This document shows, one piece after another, positions 1 through 9,720 of a stretch of DNA of 64,000 nucleotides. The number at the start of each line of letters is the position of its first letter. Position 1 is the first letter of the stretch. The notes beneath the pieces were generated by a model, which ran no database searches, was not told the DNA's origin, and saw only the letters and a list, made by a program, of their open reading frames with translations. Source of the stretch: JAVJUS01 sp040220455 (lineage in GTDB: Bacteria; Pseudomonadota; Alphaproteobacteria; DSM-16000; Inquilinaceae); NCBI GenBank assembly GCA_040220455.1, contig JAVJUS010000080.1, positions 59,919-123,918 on the forward strand, in the 5' to 3' direction. The translations under genes were made by a program, and so were the position numbers.

Positions 1-707
<707 letters not shown>

Positions 708-730
708 GGCGGCCGTCTGAGGCGGCGGCC

Positions 731-811
731 TGTCCGGCTCGCCTTCGGCTCGGCCGACCTACGGACTCATCCGCGTCTCGTGTAGGTCGGCCGAGCGAAG
801 CGAGCCCGACA
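731..811. repeat. Head-to-head pair of REP-like elements
   Basis: One copy runs 731-762 in inverted orientation, ending CCGACCTAC. A second runs 782-811 in forward orientation, starting GTAGGTCGGCCGAGCG and ending CCCGACA. Each copy has an internal palindrome (CGAGCGAAGCGAGC type). The same family recurs at 1396, 31927-32219, 33273 and 39754-39993. The GTAG start resembles REP sequences mobilised by RAYT transposases; that link is inference, as no RAYT gene is in the window. Confidence 0.75.
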
Positions 812-813
812 GC

Positions 814-1368
814 CTATCGCCCGACCGTGCGGAAGGTGATCGAGAGCCGCCGCGTCCGCGGGATGCGCCGGCCGTCCACGACATCGGCCTTGCGCGCGGC
901 GATGCCGTGACGCCACGCCGCCCGTGCCTCGCCCGTCAGGACGAGGAGGCTGCCCGCCGCGAGACGGATTTCCGTCCGTGGCGTGCCGGCGCCCCGGTCG
1001 AGCTGCATCGAGATCGCACAGCCCAGGCTGAGCGTGGCGACCGTCGGTCCGAAGCAGGGCTGCCGGTCGACATGCGGGGCGATGCCCTGGCCCGGCTGGT
1101 ACTCGTTGACGATCACCTGATCGGGCGGTCGGTCGAAGATTCCGTCCGCAGCCAGACGCTCGGCCAGGTCGGCGAGCCAGAAGGGAAGCGGCCCGATCCG
1201 GTCCGCCGGATCCACGGCGCGAGCGCGATAGTCGTAGCGAAACCCATAGTGCTGCACCCGCCGCCGAAGATCCTCGCGCCACGGCGCCGCGTCGACGTGC
1301 CCGAGAAGCGCGTCCGCTTCGGCGGGCGAGACGAATTGCGGGTGATAGTCGAGGCCGTTCGGCATCAT
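814..1368 (-). CDS. AlkB-like 2OG-Fe(II) dioxygenase
   Basis: A 184-residue protein of the AlkB family, which removes alkyl groups from nucleic-acid bases using 2-oxoglutarate and Fe(II). The iron ligands are visible as His99-x-Asp101 in APHVDRQP and a distal His154, and the C-terminal RRLSITFRTV supplies the 2OG-binding arginines. VIVNEYQPGQGIAPHVD is the family core. The frame stays open 60 codons further upstream, but that extension translates a REP-like element (1396-1425), so the Met-Met start at 1368/1365 is preferred. Length fits short bacterial AlkB proteins. The exact substrate is not evident. Confidence 0.85.
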   Translation of the reverse strand: MMPNGLDYHPQFVSPAEADALLGHVDAAPWREDLRRRVQHYGFRYDYRARAVDPADRIGPLPFWLADLAERLAADGIFDRPPDQVIVNEYQPGQGIAPHVDRQPCFGPTVATLSLGCAISMQLDRGAGTPRTEIRLAAGSLLVLTGEARAAWRHGIAARKADVVDGRRIPRTRRLSITFRTVGR

Positions 1369-1395
1369 GGCGGGACGCTCGATCTGTTCCCGGCG

Positions 1396-1425
1396 TGTCG
1401 GGATCGCTTCGCTCTCCCGACCTAC
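1396..1425. repeat. REP-like element, single copy
   Basis: Inverted copy beginning TGTCGGGATCGCTTCG and ending CCCGACCTAC, just upstream of the alkB-like start. It is one of the scattered GTAGGTCGG family and slightly diverged. Confidence 0.6.
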
Positions 1426-1592
1426 AACCGATTGTGGCGCCGTCGCGCACGGCCTTTCGGCGGGGGGCCCCCGACGACTCCGGCGCCGATGAACCTCGTA
1501 GGACGCCCACTGCGACGCGGTGCGCGACGGCCCTTCCGGTGCCATCACGCACCACCTCTCGGTCGCGGCGACCCGCGCTGTCGGCCGGAGCC

Positions 1593-2486
1593 TCAGAACC
1601 GGCCGGCCTGGAAGTCCCGGGCGGCCTGCATGAGTTCCTCGCGCGTGGTCATCACGAACGGACCGTAGCGCGCCACGGGCTCGTCGATCGGGCGGCCGGC
1701 GACGACGAAGAGGCGGGTCGTCTCCCCGGCCGCGGCGACCAGGGCGACGGCGTCGCCGTCGGACAGCACCGCGGCGTGGCCGGCCTCGACGCGGCGGGCG
1801 TCATCGCCGATCGTCGCCGCGCCGTCGAGCACGTAGACGAAGGCGGCGTGGCCGGCCGGCAGGGCGAGCAGGCGCTCGGTCCCGGCCGGCAGGGCGATTT
1901 CCCCGATCACCGGGTCGACCGGGCCCTCCGGCACCGCGCCGTCCAGACCGTCCAGCGTCCCGGCGACCGCGCGGACATGCACGCCGTCGGCATCCGTACG
2001 CTCTGGAATGTCGCCGGCCTGGAAGTCCTTCCAGGAGGCGGGCTGCATCTTGTGGGCGGCCGGCAGGTTGAGCCAGAGCTGCATGCCGCGCATGCGACCT
2101 TCCTTCTGCTCCGGCATCTCGGAGTGGACGATGCCGCTGCCGGTGGTCATCCACTGCACGCCGCCGGGGCCGACGACGCCCTCGTTGCCCTTGTTGTCCC
2201 GGTGGCGCATCCGGCCCTCGATCATGTAGGTGATCGTCTCGAAGCCGCGATGCGGATGGTCGGGAAAGCCGGCGATGTAGTCGTCCGCCGACTCCGAGCC
2301 GAACTCGTCGAGCATCAGGAACGGCCCCACCGAATCGAGCCCCGGCTGGCCGACGATGCGCTTGAGGCGCACGCCCGCGCCGTCGCTCGCCGGCATGCCG
2401 GCGACGACCTTGGCGACCCGGCGCGGCGCGGTGGCTTCGGTCCCGGGGGTGCCGGGGGTGGACGGCGTGACGGGAGCGGCGGTCAT
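1593..2486 (-). CDS. Pirin family protein
   Basis: A 297-residue bicupin of the pirin family. The N-terminal cupin shows the metal-binding pattern PHRGFETITYMIEGRMRHRDNKGNEG, with further ligands in the SEMPEQKEGRM segment; the C-terminal cupin is more degenerate, as usual. Some pirins have quercetin dioxygenase activity and others act as redox-sensing cofactors, so the role here is open. The start at 2486 has a strong site (GAAGGAGG) seven bases upstream. The first 25 residues are Ala/Pro/Thr-rich linker. It precedes a divergent sugar-catabolism locus but has no obvious link to it. Confidence 0.9.
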   Translation of the reverse strand: MTAAPVTPSTPGTPGTEATAPRRVAKVVAGMPASDGAGVRLKRIVGQPGLDSVGPFLMLDEFGSESADDYIAGFPDHPHRGFETITYMIEGRMRHRDNKGNEGVVGPGGVQWMTTGSGIVHSEMPEQKEGRMRGMQLWLNLPAAHKMQPASWKDFQAGDIPERTDADGVHVRAVAGTLDGLDGAVPEGPVDPVIGEIALPAGTERLLALPAGHAAFVYVLDGAATIGDDARRVEAGHAAVLSDGDAVALVAAAGETTRLFVVAGRPIDEPVARYGPFVMTTREELMQAARDFQAGRF

Positions 2487-2632
2487 GATCCCCTCCTTCG
2501 GCCCCTCGGGCGAGGGGCGGTTCGGCGTTTCGCTGGAGCATAGATGCGCCGGATCGGCGCCGTCGCCAATGGGCGACGCCGGCACAAGATCGTGCGCGAG
2601 CGGAAACGACGGGGCAGGGACCGGGGCCGCGC

Positions 2633-3520
2633 CTATCCCGCGAAGGCCGGCTCGACACGGCCGGCGACGCCCGGCTCCAGCGCGAACAGGCCGCCTGCGT
2701 GGGGCGCGCGGGCGAGGTCGGCGTCCGAGGTGTCGACCCGCGCGGTGGTGACATAGAGCGTCGCCAGGTCCGGGCCGCCGAAGCAGCAGCTCGTCACGTT
2801 GGCGGCCGGGATCGGGATCTCGCGGTCGATCGTCCCGTCCGGGGCGTAGCGCGTGATCCGCCAGCCGGCCCAGTGGGCGTTCCAGACGAAGCCTTCGGCA
2901 TCTACGGTCAGCCCGTCGGGAAAGCCCGCTCCCTCCGGCAGTCGGGCGAAGACGGCGCGATCGCCGACATTGCCCGACGCGTCGACCGGATAGCGCCAGA
3001 TCGTCGCCGCAAAGCTCTCCGCGAAATACATCGCCGTGCCGTCGGTCGAGAAGGCGGGGCCGTTGGAGACGACGAACGGCCCGTCGATCTCCGTGACCGA
3101 GGCGTCCGGGTCGATGCGGAACAGATGGCCGCGCGGCACCGCCTCCGGCTGGTCGTTGGAGCCGATCCAGAGCCGGCCGGCCGGGTCGACCTTGCCGTCG
3201 TTGAGCCGCGTGCCCGTCTCGTTGGCCAGCGGCCACGCGATCTCCCCGCCCGCGTCGATCCGCTCCCCGTCGAAGGCCAGCACCCGGCGCGCGGTGGCGA
3301 GCAGGTAGCCGCCCGAGGCCCGGCGGGCGAGGCAGGCGACCGGCTCGCCCGTATCGCCGGGCAGCACCGTGTCGGTGCCGGTCGCGGGATCGAAGCGATG
3401 GACCGCGCCGGCCGGGATGTCCACCCAGAACAGGACCTGCCGGTCGGGGCACCAAAGCGGCCCCTCGCCGAGCTCGGCGCGCGCATCGGCGACCAGGCGG
3501 ACGGCGGTCTCCTCGCTCAT
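2633..3520 (-). CDS. SMP-30/gluconolactonase family lactonase
   Basis: A 295-residue six-bladed propeller of the SMP-30/gluconolactonase/LRE family, expected to hydrolyse a sugar lactone to its acid in the cytoplasm. Visible hallmarks are the N-terminal ELGEGPLWCPDRQVLFWVD, the central NETGTRLNDGKVDPAGRLWIGSN, and FPDGLTVDAEGFVWNAHW; the Glu, Asn and Asp in these supply the metal ligands of the family. The start at 3520 follows GGGAGGAGCCG. It is transcribed divergently from the FadR-type regulator at 3626 across a 105-bp region holding a palindromic operator, so it is probably regulated by that protein and part of the same catabolic locus. Confidence 0.9.
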   Translation of the reverse strand: MSEETAVRLVADARAELGEGPLWCPDRQVLFWVDIPAGAVHRFDPATGTDTVLPGDTGEPVACLARRASGGYLLATARRVLAFDGERIDAGGEIAWPLANETGTRLNDGKVDPAGRLWIGSNDQPEAVPRGHLFRIDPDASVTEIDGPFVVSNGPAFSTDGTAMYFAESFAATIWRYPVDASGNVGDRAVFARLPEGAGFPDGLTVDAEGFVWNAHWAGWRITRYAPDGTIDREIPIPAANVTSCCFGGPDLATLYVTTARVDTSDADLARAPHAGGLFALEPGVAGRVEPAFAG

Positions 3521-3588
3521 CGGCTCCTCCCATCTCGCGACTGTTCCCACGATCGCATGCGAATTGGCTTGAAGGCGAGCGCATGCTT

Positions 3589-3603
3589 TGTATACCGTAT
3601 ACA
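3589..3603. promoter_or_regulatory. Perfect palindromic operator TGTATAC-C-GTATACA
   Basis: A perfect 7+1+7 inverted repeat, TGTATACCGTATACA, lies 22 bp upstream of the regulator start in the divergent gap with the gluconolactonase gene. GntR/FadR-type regulators bind short palindromes of this sort, so autoregulation and control of both divergent transcripts is likely. The assignment to this regulator is inference. Confidence 0.65.
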
Positions 3604-3625
3604 GAATACAGGAGAAACCCCGCGC

Positions 3626-4366
3626 ATGCTCGACCGCCTCGAGTCCCCTGCCGGTCCGACCGGCGAGGCCGGCCCGATCCGCCGCCGCACCATCGCGGAG
3701 GAGGTCGCCGACCGGATCATCATGGCGATCGCCGCGCGCGACCCGGCGCCGGGCGACCGGGTGGTCGAGCAGGAGATCGCGGCGCGCTTCGGCGTCAGCC
3801 GCATTCCCGTGCGCGAGGCGATGCACAAGCTGGAGACCCAGGGCGTGCTGACCTCCGCGCCGCGCCGGGGCACGCGGGTCGCGCCCTTCGACGAGCGCAA
3901 GATCGACGAGGTCTACGAGGTCCGCGTGGCGATGGAGAAGATCCTTCTGCGCCACGCCCTGCCGCGCTTCGCCGAGGATCCGTCGCTGATCGAGCCGCTC
4001 GACCGGCTGATCGCGGCGATGGGCCAAGCCGGAACCCATGGAGACACGGTCGCGGTCAACCGCGCCGATCTCGACTTCCACCGGCACATCGCCGCGGTCA
4101 GCGGCCACGGCATGGCGCGCACGCTGTGGGAGGGCATCTCGCGGCACGTTCAGATCATCTTCGGCATGGAGCTCTACCGCGACCCGGACGTCGACGCGGT
4201 GGTCCGCCAGCACGTCGAGCTGCGCGACCTGATCGCCGCGGGGCGGGTCGATGCCGTCGACGAGGCGATCGAGCAGCACATCGCGGGCTACCGCTCGCTG
4301 GTCTGGGGGCGGGGCTCCGGCCCCGCCTCGTCCGCCGCCGGGGCCGAGGGGGCCGGCGGCCCTTGA
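3626..4366 (+). CDS. GntR-family regulator, FadR (FCD) subfamily
   Basis: A 246-residue transcriptional regulator. The N-terminal winged helix (about residues 18-75) contains EQEIAARFGVSRIPVREAMH and the wing LTSAPRRGTRVAPF. The C-terminal FCD domain (about 95-225) has the spaced Asp/His metal residues typical of the subfamily (DLDFHRHIAAVSGH, then RQHVELRDLI and EQHIAGY). Such proteins sense organic acids or sugars and control adjacent catabolic genes. ATG at 3626 follows AGGAG at 3610-3614, and a perfect palindrome sits just upstream. It heads the importer and dehydratase genes on the plus strand. Confidence 0.92.
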   Translation: MLDRLESPAGPTGEAGPIRRRTIAEEVADRIIMAIAARDPAPGDRVVEQEIAARFGVSRIPVREAMHKLETQGVLTSAPRRGTRVAPFDERKIDEVYEVRVAMEKILLRHALPRFAEDPSLIEPLDRLIAAMGQAGTHGDTVAVNRADLDFHRHIAAVSGHGMARTLWEGISRHVQIIFGMELYRDPDVDAVVRQHVELRDLIAAGRVDAVDEAIEQHIAGYRSLVWGRGSGPASSAAGAEGAGGP

Positions 4367-4407
4367 TTGCGTCAACGAACGCGACAACGAACACGAGGAG
4401 GCATGTG

Positions 4408-5427
4408 ATGCACGGCAAGGACAAGTGGCTCGCAGGCGCGGCGGGGGCCGCGCTGGCCGTCGGCGTCGCGTCCGGCGCGGCGGCGCAGGAGGTGCGCATC
4501 TTCACCTTCGAGGGCTACACCGACGAGGAGTGGGTGGCGCCCTTCGAGGAGGAGACCGGCTGCGAGGTCAACGCGACCTATACCGGCTCGGTCGACGAGA
4601 TGTTCGCCAAGATGGTCGGCTCCGACGGCGCCGACTACGACCTGATCTCGATCGATACCAGCCTGTTCGGCCGGTACACCGAGCAGGGACTGCTGCAGCC
4701 CTATGACATGTCGGCGATCCCGAATACCGAGAACCTGCTGCCGGCGTTCCAGGACGTGGCCGAGGTCCAGGTCGACGGCGAGCAGTACGGCGTGCCGATC
4801 GCCTGGGGCTCGCTCGGCCTGATCTACGACACCGACGAGGTGGATCCGGCGCCGACCTCCTGGGACATCATGTGGTCGGAGGAGTACGCCAACCAGATCC
4901 TCGTGCTCGACGACACCAACAACAACATCGTCAACACGGCGATCATCCTCGGTTTCGAGGATCCCTTCAATCTGACCGAGGAGCAGATGGAGGCGGTCAA
5001 GGAGAAGCTGATCGAGCAGAAGAAGGTGCTGCTCAGCTACTACGCCGGCTTCGAGGAGGGCGTGAACATCTGGGAGAGCGGCAATGCCGTCCTGATGTTC
5101 TCGATGGGCGAATTCCAGGCGATCGACCTCGAGGAGCGCGGCTACAACGTCGAGTACACGATCCCGCAGGAAGGCGGCATCGGCTGGCTCGACACCTGGG
5201 CCATGTCCAAGGGCGTCGAGGACGTCGAATGCGCCCAGGCCTGGGTGAACTGGTTCCTGACGCCCGAGGTCGGGCAGATGATGACGGCCAAGTACGGCTA
5301 TGGCAACACGACGTCGGAGACCGAGGGCCTCGACTACGCCGACCGTCTGACCTGGCTGGCCCCGGCCGAGGACTTCGACATGCGTACCCAGGTCTGGAAC
5401 GAGGTCAAGGCCGCGCCGGTGCCCTGA
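4408..5427 (+). CDS. ABC importer periplasmic binding protein, PotD/PotF-like
   Basis: A 339-residue secreted solute-binding protein. The signal peptide ends at GAAAQE (about residue 27), and the mature part starts VRIFTFEGYTDEEWVAPFEEETG, the usual PotD/PotF-type opening. The start at 4408 follows GAGGAGG; a nearer ATG at 4403 runs straight into a stop. It is the first gene of a five-gene importer locus whose ATPase and permeases (6751-9694) are also spermidine/putrescine type. This family also carries sugars, opines and other organic cations, and the neighbouring sugar-acid enzymes suggest the ligand need not be a polyamine. Confidence 0.88.
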   Translation: MHGKDKWLAGAAGAALAVGVASGAAAQEVRIFTFEGYTDEEWVAPFEEETGCEVNATYTGSVDEMFAKMVGSDGADYDLISIDTSLFGRYTEQGLLQPYDMSAIPNTENLLPAFQDVAEVQVDGEQYGVPIAWGSLGLIYDTDEVDPAPTSWDIMWSEEYANQILVLDDTNNNIVNTAIILGFEDPFNLTEEQMEAVKEKLIEQKKVLLSYYAGFEEGVNIWESGNAVLMFSMGEFQAIDLEERGYNVEYTIPQEGGIGWLDTWAMSKGVEDVECAQAWVNWFLTPEVGQMMTAKYGYGNTTSETEGLDYADRLTWLAPAEDFDMRTQVWNEVKAAPVP

Positions 5428-5577
5428 CCATCGTCCGCGAGGAAGAGGGGCCGGGTCGCGCGCGTCGCGGCCCGGCCCGCTCCGCATCGACGCGCCCGCC
5501 GCTCCCGGTGCCGCGCCCGCCTTCGAGGGCCGGCGCGCGCCGGCCCGAGTCTCGCCGAGCCCCGAGGCCGAGAGAAG

Positions 5578-6747
5578 ATGAAGATCACCGATATCGACTG
5601 CCATGTCCTGCTGGCGACCGACTACGATCCCAGCTTCACCTCCTCGGCCCAGGACAGCCTGCTGGTCGTGATCCACACCGACGAGGGGGTGACCGGCTAC
5701 GGCGAATCCGACGTCAATCCCTGGATCGGCAAGGCCTGCATCGAGGCGCCGGGCACCCACACGATGGGGCTGTGCCTGCGCGACCTGCTGGTCGGCGCCG
5801 ATCCCGACGACATCGACGGGCTGTGGCGCAAGCTCTATGTCTTCAGCGCCATGAACGGGCGGCGCGGCGCCGTCGTCCACGCCATCGGCGCGATCGACAT
5901 GGCGCTGTGGGACATCCGGGGCAAGGTCGCGGGCAAGCCGATCCACGCCCTGCTCGGCCCGATGCGCGCCGACCCGGTGATCCCCTATGCCTCCCTCCAG
6001 CCCGCGGGCCACAGCTTCGAGGCCTATCGCGACGCCCTGTGCGAATCCGCGCGCCGGGCGGTGGCGCTGGGCTTCAAGGCGGTCAAGGCCGAGTGCACCA
6101 TGGCCGGGCCCTACGCCCATAGCGGCCTGAACGAGAGCTACGACCGCCATACGGAGGTCGTCGCCGCCGTGCGCAAGGCGATCGGCCCCGAGGTCACGCT
6201 GATGGTCGACGTCCAGTATCTCTGGGAGGACGCGGACACCGTGCTCTCCGTCATCAAGGACTGGGTCGATTTCGACCTCTATTTCCTGGAGACGCCGATC
6301 TGGCCGGATTATCTGGACGAGCACGCCAAGCTCGCCGCCGGAACGCCGATCCCGATCGCCGCCGGGGAGTGGCTGGCGACCCGCTTCGAGTTCGAGGACC
6401 TGCTCGACCGGGGCAGGATCGGCGTCGCCCAGCCGGATGTCGGGCGCGTCGGCGGGATCACCGAGGCGCGCAAGGTCTGCGACATGGCGGTCGCGCGCGG
6501 CCTGCCGATCGTGCCCCATTGCTGGAAGACCGGCGTGTCGATCTCCGCAACGGCGCATCTGGCCTTCGCCACGCCGGAGATCGCCTTCATCGAGTACCTG
6601 CCGCCCCAGCTCTGCGTCGAGACCCTGCGCAAGGAGCTGGCGGCCGAGGATCTCGACCTGGTCGACGGGGCGATCGCGCCGCCGACCAAGCCCGGCCTGG
6701 GCGTCGAGATCAACTGGGACGCCGTCAAGGCGTACAAGGTGGCCTGA
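5578..6747 (+). CDS. Mandelate racemase/muconate lactonizing-type enolase-superfamily enzyme
   Basis: A 389-residue enolase-superfamily enzyme of the mandelate racemase group, which remove or invert protons alpha to a carboxylate, often as sugar-acid dehydratases. The capping domain starts MKITDIDCHVLLATDYDP. The barrel shows the base region FKAVKAE, metal ligands in MVDVQYLW, FLETPIWP and AAGEWLA, and the His/Asp pair in QPDVGRVGG and IVPHCWKTGVS. It lies between the binding protein and ATPase of the importer, so its substrate is probably what that importer brings in. The substrate cannot be named from sequence. The paralogue at 11484 has the same start motif MKITDI. Confidence 0.9.
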   Translation: MKITDIDCHVLLATDYDPSFTSSAQDSLLVVIHTDEGVTGYGESDVNPWIGKACIEAPGTHTMGLCLRDLLVGADPDDIDGLWRKLYVFSAMNGRRGAVVHAIGAIDMALWDIRGKVAGKPIHALLGPMRADPVIPYASLQPAGHSFEAYRDALCESARRAVALGFKAVKAECTMAGPYAHSGLNESYDRHTEVVAAVRKAIGPEVTLMVDVQYLWEDADTVLSVIKDWVDFDLYFLETPIWPDYLDEHAKLAAGTPIPIAAGEWLATRFEFEDLLDRGRIGVAQPDVGRVGGITEARKVCDMAVARGLPIVPHCWKTGVSISATAHLAFATPEIAFIEYLPPQLCVETLRKELAAEDLDLVDGAIAPPTKPGLGVEINWDAVKAYKVA

Positions 6748-6750
6748 GGC

Positions 6751-7932
6751 ATGACGGATGTCGCGATCGACCCGGGCGCGGGCGCGACCCCGGACGAAGT
6801 CTCGGCGCCCGGGCCGGAGGCCGGGATCCTGCTGCGCATCGAGGGCGTGTCGAAGGACTACGGCCCGGTGCGCGTGCTCGACGACATCGACCTCGACGTC
6901 CGCAACGGCGAGTTCATCACCATCCTCGGGCCGTCGGGCTCGGGCAAGACGACGCTGCTGCGCCTGATCGGCGGCTTCACCGACCTGACCGAGGGCCGGA
7001 TCGTCTTCGACGGCGCCGACATCGCGGGCGTGCCGATCAACCGGCGGCCGTTCAACACGGTCTTCCAGGACTACGCCCTGTTCCCGCACATGACCGTGGT
7101 GCGCAATGTCGGCTACGGCCTGATGGTGCGCGGCGTGTCGAAGCGCGACACCGAGCGCCGGGCGGCCGCGGCGCTGGAGACGGTCGGGCTGACCGGCTTC
7201 GGCGAGCGCTATCCGGCCCAGCTCAGCGGTGGGCAGAAGCAGCGCGTGGCGCTCGCCCGCGCGCTGATCTGCGAGCCGCGGCTGATCCTGCTCGACGAGC
7301 CGCTGGCCGCGCTCGACGCGGCCCTGCGCCGGCAGATGCAGCAGTTCCTCAAGGCGCTGCAGCGGCGCACGGGGATCACCTTCCTGTTCGTCACCCACGA
7401 CCAGGAGGAGGCGATCACCATGTCCGACCGGGTCTGCGTCATGGACGACGGGCGGATCGAGCAGCTCGGCACGCCCGAAGCGCTCTATTACCGGCCGCGC
7501 ACGCATTTCGTCGCGACCTTCTTCGGCGACAACAACCTGATCGACAGCGGCCGGGTGGTGGCGGCCGGCCCGGGCGCGGGCAGCGTGGACACGCCGCTCG
7601 GCCGGCTCGCCGTCGCCGCCGACGCGCTCGGCCCGTTCTCCGAAGGCGATCCGGTGGTGGTCGCCGTGCGCCCGGAATCGATCGGGCTCGAGGCCGGAGA
7701 GGGGGAGGCGGCGGTGGGTGACGACGGCCGGAACCGGGTGGCGGTCGACCTCGAGACGGTGGAGTTCGTCGGCCCGGTCACGCAGGTCATGGCGCGCGTG
7801 CGTGCGGCGCCGGATATCCGGCTCGAGATCAAGGTGCCGAGCCGGGCCGGCGGGGCGCCCGTGGCGCCCGGCGACAGCGCGGTCGCCTTGTTCGAGCCGG
7901 CGGCCTGCGCCCTCCTCGCGGGGCATCGATGA
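6751..7932 (+). CDS. ABC importer ATPase, PotA-like
   Basis: A 393-residue cytoplasmic ATPase powering the importer. All motifs are canonical: Walker A GPSGSGKTT, Q-loop FQDYALFPH, signature LSGGQKQR, Walker B LILLDEPLAALD and the switch histidine in VTHDQEEA. The last ~100 residues form the regulatory TOBE domain typical of PotA. It starts three bases after the preceding stop and overlaps the permease start by four bases (ATGA), so translation is coupled. Confidence 0.94.
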   Translation: MTDVAIDPGAGATPDEVSAPGPEAGILLRIEGVSKDYGPVRVLDDIDLDVRNGEFITILGPSGSGKTTLLRLIGGFTDLTEGRIVFDGADIAGVPINRRPFNTVFQDYALFPHMTVVRNVGYGLMVRGVSKRDTERRAAAALETVGLTGFGERYPAQLSGGQKQRVALARALICEPRLILLDEPLAALDAALRRQMQQFLKALQRRTGITFLFVTHDQEEAITMSDRVCVMDDGRIEQLGTPEALYYRPRTHFVATFFGDNNLIDSGRVVAAGPGAGSVDTPLGRLAVAADALGPFSEGDPVVVAVRPESIGLEAGEGEAAVGDDGRNRVAVDLETVEFVGPVTQVMARVRAAPDIRLEIKVPSRAGGAPVAPGDSAVALFEPAACALLAGHR

Positions 7933-8837
7933 CGGCGCTCGACCCGGGGCGGGACGGCGTGCCCGCCGGCGGCGGGCGAGGGCCCGGCCTGCCGGAGCCG
8001 GCATTGAAGGCCGCCTGGGCGGCGGTCGTCTGGGGCCTGCCCGCGGTCGTCATCCTGGCGCCGCTCGCCGCCTTCCTGGTCTACGCGTTCTGGTACACGG
8101 ACGGCCCGCAGGTGGTGCGGGACTTCACGCTGAGGAACTTCGTCACCTTCGTGGAGAACGACTCCTACACGCGCGTCTTCCTCAAGACGCTGGGGCTGGC
8201 CGTCCAGGTCATGCTCGTCAACCTGGCGCTCGGCTACGCGGTCGCCTATCAGCTCTGGCGGATGCCGGCGCGCTGGCGCTACACGCTGGTGCTGGCGCTC
8301 GCGGTGCCGCTGTTGATGAGCTACATCATCAAGATCTACGCCATGCGCGGCGTGCTGGGCACCAACGGCATCATCAACGCCACGCTGGTCTTCCTCGGCG
8401 TGATCGAGGAGCCGCTGGGCGTCTTCCTGTTCAACCTCACCGCAGTGCGCATCACGCTCTCCGTCGTGCTGCTGCCCTTCATGGCGCTGCCGATCTTCGT
8501 CGCGCTGGAGAAGATCCCGGCGACGCTGCTCCAGGCCTCCGACGACCTGGGTGCGACGCGCTGGCAGACCTTCCGTAACGTGGTCCTGCCGCTCAGCCTG
8601 CCGGGGGCGACGATCGGCGCGATGTTCACCTTCGTCCTGGCCGTCGGCGACTTTCTGGCGCCGGAGCTGGTCGGCGGGGTCCAGGGCTTCACCTACGGCC
8701 GGCTGGTGTTCAGCCAGTTCGGCATGGCCTTCAACTGGCCCTTCGGCGCCGCGCTCTCGGTGGTGCTGCTGGGCGTGGCCCTGGTCGTCATCGTCGTCGC
8801 CGCGCGGGCGGGGAGCCCGAAATGGCAGCGACCGTGA
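7929..8837 (+). CDS. ABC importer permease, PotB-like
   Basis: A 302-residue inner-membrane permease with about six transmembrane segments; the first is VVWGLPAVVILAPLAAFLVY. The EAA loop that contacts the ATPase is visible as LLQASDDLGATRWQTFRNVVLP. A charged, Gly-rich N-terminus of about 30 residues precedes the first helix. The ATG overlaps the ATPase stop by four bases, and the gene overlaps the next permease by 16 bases. It pairs with the PotC-like protein to form the channel. Confidence 0.93.
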   Translation: MTALDPGRDGVPAGGGRGPGLPEPALKAAWAAVVWGLPAVVILAPLAAFLVYAFWYTDGPQVVRDFTLRNFVTFVENDSYTRVFLKTLGLAVQVMLVNLALGYAVAYQLWRMPARWRYTLVLALAVPLLMSYIIKIYAMRGVLGTNGIINATLVFLGVIEEPLGVFLFNLTAVRITLSVVLLPFMALPIFVALEKIPATLLQASDDLGATRWQTFRNVVLPLSLPGATIGAMFTFVLAVGDFLAPELVGGVQGFTYGRLVFSQFGMAFNWPFGAALSVVLLGVALVVIVVAARAGSPKWQRP

Positions 8838-9694
8838 GCGCGGAGGAGCGGCGCGCGCCGGCGGCCGCGACGGCGCGGCGCAACCGGCGCCGCCGGCTGG
8901 GCGACCGGCTGGTCGGCTGGGCGCTCGGGACGGTGACGGCTCTGGTCTTCCTCGCCCTCTACGCCCCGATCCTGATCGTCTTCCTGCTGTCCTTCTTCCG
9001 GCTTCGCCGGGGCAAGGTGGTCTGGGACAGCTTCTCTCTCGACTGGTATGTCGATCTCTTCGCCAACGCCCAGATCGGCGAGGCGCTGGTCAATTCCCTG
9101 GTGGTCGGTTTCGTCTCGGTCTTCGCCGCCATCGTCATGGCCATGGCGATCGCCTTCTGGGTCGACGCGCGGCCGACCTCCCGGGCGGCGGGGGCGATCC
9201 AGTTCGTCGTCTTCCTGCCGTTCCTGCTGCCGCCGATCATCACCGGGCTGTCGCTGCTGATCGGCTTCAAGGAGGTCGGGATCTCGCGCGGGCTCGCAAC
9301 CGTGATGGTCGGCCACACGGTCTTCGTGCTGGCCATGGTCTACCGCACGATCCTGACGCGGCTGCAGTCCCTGTCGAAAAGCCTGGTCGAAGCCTCGCTC
9401 GACCTGGGCGCGACGCGGCTGCAGACCTTCCGCTACGTCCTGCTGCCCAACCTGCGCATGGCCGTCGTGACGGCCGCGCTGCTCGCCTTCGCCCTGTCCT
9501 TCGACGAGACGATGATCACGCTGTTCCTGGTCGGCGACACCTCGACCCTGCCGGTCCGGCTCTACGCCATGATGCGCGTCGGCTTCACGCCGGAGATCAA
9601 CGCGCTGGTGACGCTGATCCTCGTCTTTTCGATCGTCCTGACGCTGGCGATCGCCCGCGTCGTCGGCGGCCGGGCGGAGGATCTGAGCGTCTGA
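8822..9694 (+). CDS. ABC importer permease, PotC-like
   Basis: A 290-residue second permease of the importer. After an Arg-rich cytoplasmic N-terminus (residues 1-35) come about six helices. The EAA loop reads SLVEASLDLGATRLQTFRYVLLP, closely matching that of the partner at 7929. PFLLPPIITGLSLL and FALSFDETMITLFLVG are typical of the PotC group. Overlap with the upstream gene indicates one operon. Confidence 0.93.
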   Translation: MAATVSAEERRAPAAATARRNRRRRLGDRLVGWALGTVTALVFLALYAPILIVFLLSFFRLRRGKVVWDSFSLDWYVDLFANAQIGEALVNSLVVGFVSVFAAIVMAMAIAFWVDARPTSRAAGAIQFVVFLPFLLPPIITGLSLLIGFKEVGISRGLATVMVGHTVFVLAMVYRTILTRLQSLSKSLVEASLDLGATRLQTFRYVLLPNLRMAVVTAALLAFALSFDETMITLFLVGDTSTLPVRLYAMMRVGFTPEINALVTLILVFSIVLTLAIARVVGGRAEDLSV

Positions 9695-9720
9695 CACGAC
9701 GTCGAGAGAGAGGAATAGCC

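Noticed and set aside
1368..1548. N-terminal extension of the AlkB-like protein
   Set aside because: The extra 60 codons translate a REP-like element and lack family similarity; the Met-Met start matches AlkB length.
2487..3584. Upstream extension of the pirin frame over the gluconolactonase gene
   Set aside because: It is in another frame of a real gene, is Arg/Gly-rich, and a strong SD marks the start at 2486.
4372..8004. A 1,210-codon open frame on the minus strand
   Set aside because: It is antisense to the regulator, binding-protein, dehydratase and ATPase genes, has low-complexity His/Arg/Gly composition and no motif. High GC produces such frames.
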